From Comamonadaceae bacterium (GTDB taxonomy: Bacteria > Pseudomonadota > Gammaproteobacteria > Burkholderiales > Burkholderiaceae_C): DNA of 63,534 nt. The stretch lies in contig JAAFJC010000010.1 in NCBI GenBank assembly GCA_013297925.1, positions 1 to 63,534 on the forward strand. Direction: 5' to 3'. The notes under the pieces are model-generated. The model saw only the letters and a list, made by a program, of their open reading frames with translations, did no database searches and had not been told where the DNA came from. Both the position numbers and the translations under genes were made by a program. Below are positions 63,477 through 63,534 of this stretch, piece after piece. Within the stretch, counting starts at the first letter, position 1; every line of letters begins with the position of its first letter.

Positions 63477-63481
63477 AAGAA

Positions 63482-63516
63482 AAAGCCCTTGAGCAGAACT
63501 CAAGGGCTTTTTTAAT
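63482..63516. terminator. Bidirectional rho-independent terminator
   Basis: AAAGCCCTTGAG, loop CAGAA, CTCAAGGGCTTT with TTTAATTT on the plus side and a T-run on the minus side. It would end the tRNA transcript coming from the right as well as any dtd read-through. Confidence 0.88.
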
Positions 63517-63517
63517 T

Positions 63518-63534
63518 TGGGGTGGCTGATGGGG
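63518..63534 (-). tRNA. 3' tip of a tRNA, probably tRNA-His
   Basis: The minus strand reads CCCCATCAGCCACCCCA up to the window edge. It ends in an encoded CCA, with C as discriminator and CAGCCAC as acceptor strand. Discriminator C is the mark of tRNA-His (paired with G-1). Only 17 bases are visible, so the identity is tentative. A terminator follows directly. Confidence 0.55.

Overview
The window is a contiguous piece of a betaproteobacterial chromosome, most likely Burkholderiales and close to Comamonadaceae. The evidence is the gene content and order (yicC-gmk, kinase/phosphatase-rph-rdgB, hemE-priA, argB-slmA, tyrS-dtd) and the style of the short dispersed repeats. No database was searched, so the family placement is an inference. 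The housekeeping flanks look more GC-rich than the central polysaccharide genes.

Layout. 1-5.9 kb: guanylate kinase (cut by the left edge), yicC, a Ser/Thr kinase with a PP2C phosphatase, rph, rdgB and a DUF1508 protein. 6.0-36.5 kb: a surface-polysaccharide locus. It opens with a WecA-like initiating transferase and a GT2 on the minus strand. Next come a NusG/RfaH-type antiterminator gene on the plus strand and a leader carrying a perfect 12-base ops element. A tightly packed run of 24 plus-strand genes follows (8694-33108), and four convergent sugar-nucleotide genes (galU, rmlB, rmlA, rmlC) close the locus. 36.5-44.5 kb: PlsC- and CdsA-like lipid enzymes, ruvC, two c-type cytochromes, hemE and priA. 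44.6-51.2 kb: pdeM, slmA, a two-component system, argB and a NodIJ-like ABC exporter, all on the minus strand. 51.2-63.5 kb: psd, a toxin-antitoxin cassette between inverted repeats, amn, an SDR, a cation antiporter, a YbdK-type ligase, anmK, an M23 peptidase, tyrS, dtd, and the 3' tip of a tRNA (probably tRNA-His) at the right edge.

How the polysaccharide genes fit together. Ugd gives UDP-glucuronate. Gmd and Fcl give GDP-L-fucose. RmlA/RmlB with an FdtA-type ketoisomerase and an FdtB-type aminotransferase should give a dTDP-3-amino-3,6-dideoxyhexose. PseB, C, H, G, I and F make a complete CMP-pseudaminic acid pathway. PseA with HisH and HisF look like an ammonia-fed amidotransferase that would convert an acetamido to an acetamidino group. 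The HisF copy lacks the catalytic Asp near its N-terminus, which argues against a role in histidine synthesis. Three methyltransferases, several glycosyltransferases and a PglK-like ABC flippase complete the operon. No Wzy, Wzx or RmlD was found.

The most unusual signal outside the genes is a dispersed repeat of about 65-70 bp with an ATGCCGGCGA core. Eleven copies are visible. Four lie in frame inside protein genes, one supplies a candidate start codon, and none lies between 4.9 and 39.5 kb. Other repeat structures are a GGAGGACAT-type element (three copies), two long intergenic hairpins, and 169-bp inverted repeats around the toxin-antitoxin cassette.
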